Shown piece after piece: positions 1 through 6,923 of a stretch of 64,000 nucleotides of DNA. Position 1 is the first letter of the stretch. Each line of letters begins with the position of its first letter. This DNA is from Oscillospiraceae bacterium (GTDB lineage Bacteria; Bacillota; Clostridia; Oscillospirales; Ruminococcaceae), in assembly GCA_017847875.1 (NCBI GenBank), contig JAGASN010000034.1, forward strand, positions 1 to 64,000. The letters are read 5' to 3'. A program made the translations under genes and the position numbers. Below the pieces are notes generated by a model. It searched no databases. It saw only the letters and a list, made by a program, of their open reading frames with translations, and was not told the DNA's origin.

Positions 1-51
1 ACTTTCTACTGTATTTCAAAATAGGGCAAGGCATATTAACCTTTTTTGACA

Positions 52-86
52 AATAAAAAAGCAACTGCCTTTTCATCAGCAGTTGC
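52..86 (-). terminator. Hairpin terminator of the leftmost gene
   Basis: An 8-bp stem (GCAACTGC/GCAGTTGC, 61-68 with 79-86) is followed, reading the minus strand, by a U-rich tract (52-60). The stop codon of the leftmost gene lies inside the loop region, so translation ends within the terminator. Confidence 0.75.
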
Positions 87-732
87 TGTTTTCGTATTCC
101 TCATTAACCAAGTCTATGAGTTCATTCATTTTGTCTATACAAAAGGCATTTTCCTGCGGTATGGGTCTTTTAAAGGGGTGTCCTCCAAGAAAGGCTCTCA
201 TTTCCCAATAGGCATCTTCGTAGCCAATTTCTTTTCTGTATTCCCAATAAATCTTCCAACCTCGGCAGTAGGTTTCTTTGTCAATCTCAATGGCTGTTTT
301 TCTTCCTTCAATGGTTGTTATTTTGTAATAGCGGTATTCGCTGTTTCCCAAGTAAATATAATCAGCCTTCGCCAAATATTTTATGTAGTTTGAGATTGTG
401 TTTCGTCCTACTCTCTGCCCATTCTCCTCCATAATAAGTTCCATTTGCGAGTAGGGCAAAGTTCTAAAAAACTCATCATTCAAGTAGTAGTAAAAGAGGT
501 TTCTCAACTTTACAATGTCTGTTTGAGGAGCAATATTCAATTCTTTTAAGCAAAAGGTTTTAAACTTGGAAGGAGTTTCGGTAATTTCAAAAGTTGTATT
601 TCTGCCTCTGCCCTTTGCCTCAAACTTATATCCTCTGCTTACTAACATTCTTTTTATGCCTTGAACATCTGTGTTTTTTGTATTCAGCAGTTCCATTATT
701 TCATTTTTAGAATAAATCTTTTTAGAAATCAT
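76..732 (-). CDS. Hypothetical protein of the integrated element, possibly DNA-binding
   Basis: This 218-residue product is not recognised. The first ~60 residues (SKNEIMELL, then VQGIKRMLVSRGYKF) and a central stretch (GRNTISNYIKYLAKADYIY, about 110-130) look like two winged-helix or helix-turn-helix segments, as in replication-control or relaxase-associated proteins of mobile elements; this is inference. ATG at 732 was chosen over an upstream in-frame TTG (741) because a GGGG Shine-Dalgarno sits 9 nt before it. It is the third gene of a minus-strand series with the two paralogues at 812-1741 and is AT-richer than the chromosome beyond 3 kb, consistent with acquired DNA. Confidence 0.6.
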   Translation of the reverse strand: MISKKIYSKNEIMELLNTKNTDVQGIKRMLVSRGYKFEAKGRGRNTTFEITETPSKFKTFCLKELNIAPQTDIVKLRNLFYYYLNDEFFRTLPYSQMELIMEENGQRVGRNTISNYIKYLAKADYIYLGNSEYRYYKITTIEGRKTAIEIDKETYCRGWKIYWEYRKEIGYEDAYWEMRAFLGGHPFKRPIPQENAFCIDKMNELIDLVNEEYENSNC

Positions 733-811
733 AATAACCAACCCCTTTTTTAAGTTGAACTGTCAGCACACGAAATAATTTATAGAAAGTATCTCTTGCC
801 AAGTGTTTAAC

Positions 812-1270
812 TTAAAAATTGTATGCCCTTTTGAGTTCTTCGGTTTTCTCTGTTTCTTCTGCTTTTGGAACAATAGGGAAGGCATAGAGTTTGCCATCTT
901 TGCTGACTTTCGGCATTTCTTTGTAGTTGGGGAACTGCTCTTTGAACCAACCTTTTACAAAGTTGTAGGGGTTCGGCTGAACAAGAGAGAGGCTTTTTGC
1001 GAGATTAAACATCTCCATCAATTCATCTCTGTTCTCAAAAACGCTAATGTATTTCTCCATATTCTTATATGTGAGGTTCTTATTGCTTGCGGTAGATTTC
1101 TTTTTCTTTGCGATTTCAAGAGAGAAACCTACAAATCTGTTTCTTAAAGTTTCAAATTGAATTGCTTCGTTGCTGAAAGGGTCAGTTGCTCTTTCGTAGA
1201 AATCTTCGCTAACAACAATCTTTCTTGTTTTGTAATCAACCATTACATCTTTTACCATTTTCTTAATCAT
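812..1270 (-). CDS. Hypothetical protein, paralogue of the adjacent gene
   Basis: This 152-residue lysine-rich soluble protein has no recognised family. Its central and C-terminal part (LTYKNMEKYI, then FNLAKSL, then VKGWFKEQFPNYKE) aligns by eye with the neighbouring product at 1286-1741 (LTYEKMEGYI, FNAVRKI, VKSWFLKAYPEYKE), so the two genes appear to be a tandem duplication. AGGAGG lies 8 nt before the ATG. The 15-nt gap to the upstream paralogue indicates one transcript. Proteins of this kind occur on phages and plasmids; the role cannot be stated. Confidence 0.6.
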   Translation of the reverse strand: MIKKMVKDVMVDYKTRKIVVSEDFYERATDPFSNEAIQFETLRNRFVGFSLEIAKKKKSTASNKNLTYKNMEKYISVFENRDELMEMFNLAKSLSLVQPNPYNFVKGWFKEQFPNYKEMPKVSKDGKLYAFPIVPKAEETEKTEELKRAYNF

Positions 1271-1285
1271 TGCTTTATCCTCCTA

Positions 1286-1741
1286 TTATTTATTGACTGC
1301 TTTCGCAGTTTCAATATCAACAATTTTATTTGCTTTTTCGGCTTTTTCTTTTTCTTCTCTTTCAATAAGTTCCATTTCGGTGAGAAGCTCTTCTTTTTTG
1401 ATTTTGCTTTCTTTGTATTCGGGATAAGCTTTGAGGAACCAAGATTTTACAGAAGGATAACCTTTTGCTTTGGCATCAGCAATTTTTCTAACTGCGTTGA
1501 ACTCAATAAGCATTGCTTCGCTGTTGGCCTGAGTTTTAATATATCCTTCCATTTTTTCATAAGTAAGTTTTGCGTAAGTGGTTTTAGTGGATTTTTTGAT
1601 TTTTACAGTATAGCCCTCGCATCTTGCGAGAATTTCTTCATATTCCTCAAATTCGGGAGTTCCATAAACACAGGCTTTTTTGTAATCTTTCTCCATAACA
1701 ATAATTTCTTTTTTTGCTCTGTTCATTTCAATCTTCATCAT
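1286..1741 (-). CDS. Hypothetical protein, paralogue of the adjacent gene
   Basis: This 151-residue charged protein ends in a Glu/Lys-rich helix (EREEKEKAEKANK), probably coiled coil. It shares the ordered motifs YxKMExYI, FNxxRKI and VKSWFLKxYPEYKE with the product at 812-1270. It is the first gene of the minus-strand operon. The promoter region at 1810-1845 carries a perfect 8-bp inverted repeat. ATG at 1741 follows an AGAGG-type ribosome site; a second ATG at 1738 is equally possible. No function can be assigned. Confidence 0.6.
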   Translation of the reverse strand: MMKIEMNRAKKEIIVMEKDYKKACVYGTPEFEEYEEILARCEGYTVKIKKSTKTTYAKLTYEKMEGYIKTQANSEAMLIEFNAVRKIADAKAKGYPSVKSWFLKAYPEYKESKIKKEELLTEMELIEREEKEKAEKANKIVDIETAKAVNK

Positions 1742-1809
1742 TTTGCTTACCTCTTTCTTAATTTTTGTTTTTCTTTGTGAGGTCTTTATCTCTCCCTCAC
1801 TGTGCCTAT

Positions 1810-1845
1810 ATTATACGATATTTAAAGTCCAATAGAATGGACTTT
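1810..1845 (-). promoter_or_regulatory. Promoter with inverted-repeat operator for the element operon
   Basis: On the minus strand a TATAAT -10 box (1810-1815) precedes the operon. Just upstream lies a perfect inverted repeat, AAAGTCCA at 1824-1831 and TGGACTTT at 1838-1845, covering the -35/spacer position. No good -35 hexamer is present 17 bp upstream. This suggests either repression by a protein bound to the dyad or an activator-dependent promoter. Confidence 0.5.
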
Positions 1846-1938
1846 GATTTTTGTTTTTAACTTTTTTGAAAAAGTTTTTTAAAAAAACTGAAAATGGCAA
1901 TATTGTAAGATAATACAGACACAGAGGGAGACTAACGA

Positions 1939-2009
1939 AGATGTTCGGTTATGTTATGGAGATGTTAAAAGATGTTCGGAGATAGTATAAAATGTTGAGG
2001 AGATGTTTG
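1939..2009. repeat. GATGTT-type short direct repeats beside the recombinase gene
   Basis: The hexamer GATGTT occurs at 1940, 1961, 1971 and 2002, with variants at 1950 and 1991, and AGATGTTCGG appears twice. The 268-bp gap 1742-2009 otherwise holds only the promoter above. Clustered short repeats beside an integrase gene are typical of arm-type recombinase binding sites; that role is inference. Confidence 0.45.
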
Positions 2010-2903
2010 TTATATGTTAGACAACACGCTGTTTTGTTTGGCAATTTTTATAATGTCTTCGTCTCTCAAACTGTTGAGGTAGGTTTGAGTTATTGCTATG
2101 TTTTCGTGGCCGAGAAGTCTTGAAATTGTGTAAAGGTCTGTTCCCATTTTTACTTGCTGTTGGGCAAAGAAATGTCGGCAAGTATGTGGAGATACTCTTA
2201 TTCCTTTTATTCCTTCGCCGTGTTTTCTTAAAACTCTTTCAACAGCAGAATTGTTGAGTTGGTGTCCGTGAAAGGAGAGGAAATAGTAGTCATCTGTATT
2301 CTTCAATGAAAAGTAATTCTCTGCTGTTAAGTCATAACGCAATAATGCCTTTCTCAAAACGGCGGTAATAGGAACAACTCTTTGCTTGTGGTTTTTGCCA
2401 TTTATAACTATAAAATCACTATGTATGTCGCACTTGCGAATACAACAAAGTTCATAACAGCGAATGCCTGTTTCAAAGAGAGTTGTCAAAATTGCTTGGT
2501 CTCTTACACTTATATAGTCGTTGCCTTTACAGGACTTCATTATTGTTTTTACATCTTCGGGCTTAAATGCTTTAATAATTGGTTTGTCTTCTTTACACCA
2601 CTTGAAATTTTGCTTTGTATTAAAACCACCATTTTCTTCGTCGTAGCAATACTGAATAAATGCTTTTGCTACCTTCAAAAGGCCATTTATATAAGTTCCT
2701 TTGAGGTTTTTCGACACCATATAATGTGTAAAGTGTTTTATTAGAGTAAGCGTTAATTCTTCGGTGTCTTCAACTTTGGCAACTTCTTCGCAATAACGCA
2801 AAAAGAGACTGAGATTATTCCTATAACTTTTAATAGTTTTAGGTGTGAATTTTCTAATCTCAATCTCTAATAAATACTCTTTAATTGCGTGTTCAATTTT
2901 CAT
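2010..2903 (-). CDS. Tyrosine recombinase/integrase
   Basis: This 297-residue phage-type integrase has an N-terminal SAM-like core-binding domain (about 1-100) and a C-terminal catalytic domain. The catalytic set is visible: Arg148 (ETGIRCYEL), His240-x-x-Arg243 (HTCRHF), His266 (LLGHENI) and nucleophile Tyr275 (TQTYLN). Lys170 may be the beta-hairpin lysine. The open frame continues upstream into yebC, but ATG at 2903 has an ideal AGGAGG site and begins the conserved domain, so the extension is rejected. The gene is the last of the AT-rich segment, next to yebC, and probably integrates and excises the element extending left of the window. It could instead be a XerC/D-like host enzyme, but the repeats around it favour an element integrase. 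Confidence 0.9.
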   Translation of the reverse strand: MKIEHAIKEYLLEIEIRKFTPKTIKSYRNNLSLFLRYCEEVAKVEDTEELTLTLIKHFTHYMVSKNLKGTYINGLLKVAKAFIQYCYDEENGGFNTKQNFKWCKEDKPIIKAFKPEDVKTIMKSCKGNDYISVRDQAILTTLFETGIRCYELCCIRKCDIHSDFIVINGKNHKQRVVPITAVLRKALLRYDLTAENYFSLKNTDDYYFLSFHGHQLNNSAVERVLRKHGEGIKGIRVSPHTCRHFFAQQQVKMGTDLYTISRLLGHENIAITQTYLNSLRDEDIIKIAKQNSVLSNI

Positions 2904-2918
2904 AATTGTTCCTCCTTT

Positions 2919-2970
2919 GTATGTCATAACTAAAAGAGGAGTGTATGTCGCTACTGAACAATGTATGTCG
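2919..2970. repeat. Three TGTATGTC direct repeats upstream of the integrase
   Basis: TGTATGTC(G/A) occurs at 2919-2927, 2942-2950 and 2962-2970, spaced 23 and 20 bp, about two helical turns apart. They lie in the leader of the integrase gene, between it and yebC, where arm-type or core recombinase sites, or operators for integrase autoregulation, would be expected. Confidence 0.5.
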
Positions 2971-3007
2971 GCGTTGGTGGAAAAGAAGTAAAAAAGAAGA
3001 AAATAAA

Positions 3008-3031
3008 AAAGCGGCTTAATAAAGCCGCTTT
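3008..3031 (-). terminator. Terminator of yebC
   Basis: A GCGGCTT/AAGCCGC stem with a 4-nt loop is flanked by A and T runs, so it can act in both directions. It ends the yebC transcript. Confidence 0.8.
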
Positions 3032-3045
3032 TTGCTGTTTTAAAA

Positions 3046-3789
3046 TTAATCTTCGTCTTCCTCTTCGGGCATTTCCCAGGAGTGCCATACGTTGTTGACG
3101 TCGTCGTTATCTTCAAGAGCGGCAAGAAGTTTCTGCATTTTAACAACGGTGTCGGGGTCGGTGATGGCAGTGGTGGTCTGGGGAATGTAAGCAACGTCGG
3201 CGCTTTCAAAACGGTAGCCCATTTCATAAAGAGCATCGCGAACGCCGGGGAAATCGTTGGGAGCGGTATAAATTTCGGCAACGCCGTCTTCATATTTGAA
3301 ATCTTCGCCGCCTGCTTCCATAACGTCTTCCATAAGTTTTTCTTCGTCAAGGTCTTCGTCGGCAATTACGATAAGGCCTTTGCGGTCGAACATAAAGGAA
3401 ACGGAACCGGTCTGACCAAGGTTGCCGCCGTATTTGGAGAAATAGCTGCGGACGTCGCCGGCGGTTCTGTTGCGGTTATCGGTAAGAGTTTCGACGATAA
3501 CTGCTACGCCGCAGGGACCGTAACCTTCGTAAGTAATTTCTTCGAAAGTGGTTTTGTCGCCGAGACCGGCAGCTTTTTTGATGGATCTTTCGATGTTGTC
3601 GTTGGGAACGTTGTTTGCTTTTGCTTTAAGAATAAGAGCCTGGAGTTTGCTGTTGTTTGCGGGATCAGGGCCGCCTTCGCGAACTGCAACGGTGATTTCT
3701 TTACCGATTTTGGTAAAAACTTTGCCGCGGGCTGCGTCGATTCCTTCTTTTTTACGTTTGATGGTACTCCATTTGGAATGTCCGGACAT
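3046..3789 (-). CDS. yebC: YebC/PmpR family protein
   Basis: This 247-residue product has the family N-terminus (MSGHSKWSTIKRKKEGIDAA) and the signature NNSKLQALILKAKANNVPNDNIERSIKKA split over residues 45-75. The family is cytoplasmic. It was long annotated as transcriptional regulators, and some members have more recently been linked to translation of difficult (proline-rich) sequences, so the regulatory label is uncertain here. The acidic tail (PEEEDED) is usual. The length matches the family (about 240-250). It is a single-gene unit with its own terminator. The integrated element lies immediately downstream of its 3' end. Confidence 0.93.
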   Translation of the reverse strand: MSGHSKWSTIKRKKEGIDAARGKVFTKIGKEITVAVREGGPDPANNSKLQALILKAKANNVPNDNIERSIKKAAGLGDKTTFEEITYEGYGPCGVAVIVETLTDNRNRTAGDVRSYFSKYGGNLGQTGSVSFMFDRKGLIVIADEDLDEEKLMEDVMEAGGEDFKYEDGVAEIYTAPNDFPGVRDALYEMGYRFESADVAYIPQTTTAITDPDTVVKMQKLLAALEDNDDVNNVWHSWEMPEEEDED

Positions 3790-3871
3790 TATATATCTCT
3801 CCTTAGCGGGAAAATTAGTTTACAGATTATTTTAACATATATAAATGGCTTTTGCAAGCCCTTTTAATAAA

Positions 3872-3980
3872 GCCTTCCTTTTTGGGGAAGGCTAACAAAA
3901 AAAGTCCTGTTCCAATAGAACAGGACTTTTTTACAATCCCTCAGTCAGCTTCGCTGACAGCTCCCTTTAACAAGGGAGCC
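3872..3980. repeat. Hairpins plus interspersed palindromic repeat unit
   Basis: A small hairpin (GCCTTCC/GGAAGGC, about 3873-3892) and a strong stem (3901-3912 with 3918-3929, AGTCCTGTTC arms) terminate the minus-strand permease transcript. Next to them lies a palindromic unit at about 3938-3980 (CAGTCAGCTTCGCTGACAG, then CCCTTTAACAAGGG). The reverse complement of the last motif recurs at 22343-22358, so this is a dispersed repeat family. Confidence 0.6.
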
Positions 3981-3983
3981 TTT

Positions 3984-4835
3984 TTAAATTATAAACTGCA
4001 GAACCGTTCCTGTGAGGATGGAAACGGCGAAAAGGAATCCGGTAAGGCGAAGACATTCGATTTTGTCAACGTCGTTGCGGAAAAGAACAAGAAGACCGGT
4101 TCCGGCTCCGACGGAAAGTCCCGCAAAAGCCGCGCCGAAAGAAATTGCGCCTTCCGCATAAAGCTGGGCAATGATTATGGAGGAAGCGCAGTTGGGAATA
4201 AGCCCGACCATTCCGGCAACAAAAGGCTGGAAGAAGCTTTCGTTTGCGATGAAAGCGGAAAAAGTTTCTTCGCCGACAAAATGTATGCAAACTTCGAGAG
4301 CGAACATCACAACAAAGATGAAAGCGAGGGTTTTTGCGGTATGGGCAAGGGTGCTTTTAAGAAGTCCGTGGTGGCCTTCGGTATGGCAATGGGAATGTTC
4401 CTCCACAACTTCATCAAGTTCCTCTTTTGTGATGTTGAAAAGCCCGAAGCGGTCAACAAGAAGCCCTGCTACAATTGCAAGAACAAGCTTTGAACCGATG
4501 AGCGGAAGGATCTTTCCGGCGCTTTCCGGGTTGGAGATAAGAACAGGAATTGCCTCGTCACTTGTGGAAATAAAAACCGCAAGCATCGTTCCGGCGGTGA
4601 TTATTCTGTTGGAATAAAGGTTCGCAGCAACGACGGAAAAACCGCATTGGGGAACAATTCCGAGAAGGGCGCCGACGGCGGCTCCGGCTTTTCCGAATTT
4701 TCCGAGCCAGGCGGCAAATTTTTCCGCGTGGCGGTGTTCAATAAATTCGATGAGCAGATATGCTCCGAAAAGGAACGGAAGCGACGAAGCGGCATGTTCA
4801 AGGGTATGGATAAAAATGTGTAAAAATTCGTGCAT
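3984..4835 (-). CDS. ArsP_2-type (DUF2899) polytopic heavy-metal/arsenic permease
   Basis: This 283-residue protein has about 8-10 hydrophobic helices in two similar halves. The half-signatures GIVPQCGFSVVAANLYSN (about 60-77) and GLIPNCASSIIIAQLYAEG (about 208-226) are the hallmark of the putative 10-TM heavy-metal exporter family. A histidine-rich loop (EEHSHCHTEGHH, about 145-156) lies between the halves and could bind metal ions. Family members are annotated as arsenic or manganese efflux permeases; the substrate here is not evident because no metalloregulator is adjacent. It is a monocistronic gene divergent from the deacetylase at 4965. Confidence 0.8.
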   Translation of the reverse strand: MHEFLHIFIHTLEHAASSLPFLFGAYLLIEFIEHRHAEKFAAWLGKFGKAGAAVGALLGIVPQCGFSVVAANLYSNRIITAGTMLAVFISTSDEAIPVLISNPESAGKILPLIGSKLVLAIVAGLLVDRFGLFNITKEELDEVVEEHSHCHTEGHHGLLKSTLAHTAKTLAFIFVVMFALEVCIHFVGEETFSAFIANESFFQPFVAGMVGLIPNCASSIIIAQLYAEGAISFGAAFAGLSVGAGTGLLVLFRNDVDKIECLRLTGFLFAVSILTGTVLQFII

Positions 4836-4964
4836 ATTTTACCTCGTCAAAAAGGGGATTTTCAGAATATATATTATATTTTAAAAACGGCGGTCCAGTC
4901 AAGAATTTTTTGTTAATTTTAATAATAAATTTAATAAAAAAGTTTTTTGGGGGTTTTCGGAAAA

Positions 4965-5735
4965 ATGAATTTTGATATAAACGATTATTCTCTTGGAAAA
5001 AGGCCCCTTTGGGCAATTTTTGCGGCGGCAATTATTTTTGGTGCTTTGTTTTTCTTTGTTTTCAACTGCGTTGCAATGGGCGAAGGAAGCCGCCTTTTGC
5101 CCGTTTATTCCGTGGAAACTCCGGAGAAAAAAGCTGCGGTGACTTTCAATTGTGCCTGGGAGGCGGAGGATATTCCGGAAATACTCTCCGTTCTTGAAAA
5201 ATATGAAGCGAAGGCAACGTTTTTTATTCTCGGGCAATGGGCAAAGGAAAATCCGGACGAAGTAAAAATGATTGCAGAAGCGGGGCACGAAATCGGGACC
5301 CACAGCAACACCCACCCGGATATGGCGAAAATCACAATGGAAAAAGCGAGGGAGGAACTTTTGCGTTCCTGCGAATATATTGAAAAAGCCGGCGGCGGAA
5401 AGCCAAAACTTTTTCGTGCGCCAAGCGGTTCATATTCGGGTGAACTTATAAAAACCGCTTCGGAAATGGGTTTTATTACTGTCCAATGGGATATCGACAG
5501 CCGGGACTGGAAGGATAAAACCGCGGCAGAAATGGTCGAGAGTGTAACGAAAAACGTTGGTAAAGGGAGCATTATCCTTTTCCATTCCGGAAAGGAAAAC
5601 ACACTTGAAGCTCTTCCGCAGATCCTCGAAATCCTTAAAAACGGCGGATATGAATTTGTCAAAGTTTCGGAACTTGTTTATACGGAAAACTATACCATTG
5701 ACCACACCGGAAGACAGCACAGCCTTGAACGCTGA
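4965..5735 (+). CDS. PdaB-like polysaccharide deacetylase, membrane-anchored
   Basis: This 256-residue protein has one N-terminal membrane anchor (about 15-38, uncleaved) followed by a NodB-fold domain. The metal-site motif HSNTH (His113, His117) and the RAPSG motif are present. The first motif is FNCAW (61-65) rather than the catalytic TFDDG. Altered first motifs are also seen in sporulation PdaB proteins, so activity is uncertain. It probably acts on cell-wall or cortex polysaccharide outside the membrane. ATG at 4965 was preferred over TTG at 4947 because of the GGGGG stretch at 4949-4953. Length fits PdaB (about 254). Confidence 0.85.
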   Translation: MNFDINDYSLGKRPLWAIFAAAIIFGALFFFVFNCVAMGEGSRLLPVYSVETPEKKAAVTFNCAWEAEDIPEILSVLEKYEAKATFFILGQWAKENPDEVKMIAEAGHEIGTHSNTHPDMAKITMEKAREELLRSCEYIEKAGGGKPKLFRAPSGSYSGELIKTASEMGFITVQWDIDSRDWKDKTAAEMVESVTKNVGKGSIILFHSGKENTLEALPQILEILKNGGYEFVKVSELVYTENYTIDHTGRQHSLER

Positions 5736-5775
5736 CCGGAGTTGTGTTATTATAACTCCGTCAGGAAGTGAAAAC

Positions 5776-5853
5776 ATGAATCTTTTAGAAAATTTTAAAA
5801 AACTTGATACGGATTTTTCTCTCATCGGGCTTGAACTTCCGGAAGGAATTTAA
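5776..5853 (+). CDS. Possible 25-residue small ORF or gene remnant
   Basis: A short frame (starting MNLLENF, ending LPEGI) has an AGGAAGTG site before its ATG and is followed directly by a strong terminator. It lies 40 bp after the deacetylase. It may be a leader-like peptide or the surviving 5' end of a deleted gene. Nothing identifies its product. Confidence 0.25.
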   Translation: MNLLENFKKLDTDFSLIGLELPEGI

Positions 5854-5862
5854 GATATCATA

Positions 5863-5894
5863 AAAAAGCGGCGGAAAATTCCGCCGCTTTTTTA
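5863..5894 (+). terminator. Rho-independent terminator
   Basis: An AGCGGCGGAA/TTCCGCCGCT stem (5867-5886) is followed by a T run. It ends the deacetylase transcript. Confidence 0.85.
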
Positions 5895-5932
5895 AAATGA
5901 ATTTTTGCATAAAAACCGCCAGTTTTTTGAAT

Positions 5933-6007
5933 TTCCTGCAAATTTTTAAGAAAAAGACCGTTTTTTCTCTTGTTTCTATTGATTTTTGCAGGAACTGCTG
6001 ATAAAAT
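5933..6007 (+). promoter_or_regulatory. Promoter and inverted-repeat operator of the RpiR gene
   Basis: TTGATT (5979-5984), a 17-bp spacer and TAAAAT (6002-6007) form a promoter. A 10-bp inverted repeat, TTCCTGCAAA at 5933-5942 and TTTGCAGGAA at 5985-5994, places one arm inside the spacer. This is a likely operator, plausibly for autoregulation by the RpiR protein. Confidence 0.5.
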
Positions 6008-6047
6008 GAATTTCTAAAATCCTATTTTATATAAGGGGATGTTTTTT

Positions 6048-6923
6048 ATGAACAAGGACTTTTTACATAAAATTTCCGAAAATATGCACAGCTTTTCAAA
6101 AGGTCAGAAACGAATCGGAAACTTCATTCTTTCCCACTATGACAAAGCCGCTTTCATGACTGCGGCAAAACTCGGCGAATCCGTCGGCGTTTCCGAATCC
6201 ACAGTTGTCCGCTTCGCTTCCGAACTCGGTTACGACGGTTATCCGGAACTTCAGCATGCGCTTCAGGAAATGATCCGCAACCGCCTTACAACCGTTCAGC
6301 GAATTGAAATCACAAGCGACAGAATGAGCAACGCGGACGTTCTAACCAAAATTCTCAATATGGATATCGAAAAGATCCGCCGCACTCTTGAAGATACTTC
6401 CAGCGAGGAATTCAACAAAGTTGCGGATACGATCGTTTCTGCAAAACATATCTATATCCTCGGCGTAAGAAGCTCCGCTTCTCTTGCAAGTTTCCTCAGT
6501 TTTTATTTTTACAAAATTTTCGATAACGTAAGGAACGTTGCAACTTCCAGCACAAGCGAAGTTTTCGAGCAGATTATGAACATCGGCGAAGGGGACGTTT
6601 TTATCGCAATAACCTTCCCCCGTTACAGCAAGAGAACGATAAAAGCGGCAAAATATGCCCACGACAAAGGCGCAACGGTAATTGCCCTTACGGACAGCCA
6701 CAGCGCACCGATTATCGAATTCAGCGACAGAGTTATGCTTGCAAGAAGCGATATGGCTTCCTTTGCGGATTCTCTTGTTGCGCCCCTTTCGCTTATAAAC
6801 GCGCTTATTGTTGCGATAGGAATCCGCCGCAGAAACGAAATTTCCGCAACTTTCAGCCAGCTTGAGCGGATCTGGTCCGAATATGAAGTTTATGAAAAGA
6901 GCGATGAGCATGAAAATTTATGA
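6048..6923 (+). CDS. MurR/RpiR family transcriptional regulator
   Basis: This 291-residue protein has an N-terminal HTH_6 domain (about 1-77, with LGESVGVSESTVVRFASELGYDGYPELQ) and a C-terminal SIS sugar-phosphate-binding domain (about 120-250, with ILGVRSSASLA and GDVFIAITFPRYSKRT). The family senses phosphosugars and usually represses sugar or amino-sugar genes. Here it heads an operon with non-sugar genes, so the regulon is unclear. ATG at 6048 has AAGGGG 9 nt upstream; an ATG at 6039 overlaps that site. It overlaps the next gene by 14 nt, implying coupled translation. Confidence 0.9.
   Translation: MNKDFLHKISENMHSFSKGQKRIGNFILSHYDKAAFMTAAKLGESVGVSESTVVRFASELGYDGYPELQHALQEMIRNRLTTVQRIEITSDRMSNADVLTKILNMDIEKIRRTLEDTSSEEFNKVADTIVSAKHIYILGVRSSASLASFLSFYFYKIFDNVRNVATSSTSEVFEQIMNIGEGDVFIAITFPRYSKRTIKAAKYAHDKGATVIALTDSHSAPIIEFSDRVMLARSDMASFADSLVAPLSLINALIVAIGIRRRNEISATFSQLERIWSEYEVYEKSDEHENL

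Noticed and set aside
2904..3365. Upstream extension of the integrase reading frame
   Set aside because: It lies antisense-free but overlaps yebC in another frame, its composition is that of a shadow, and ATG 2903 has an ideal ribosome site and starts the conserved domain.
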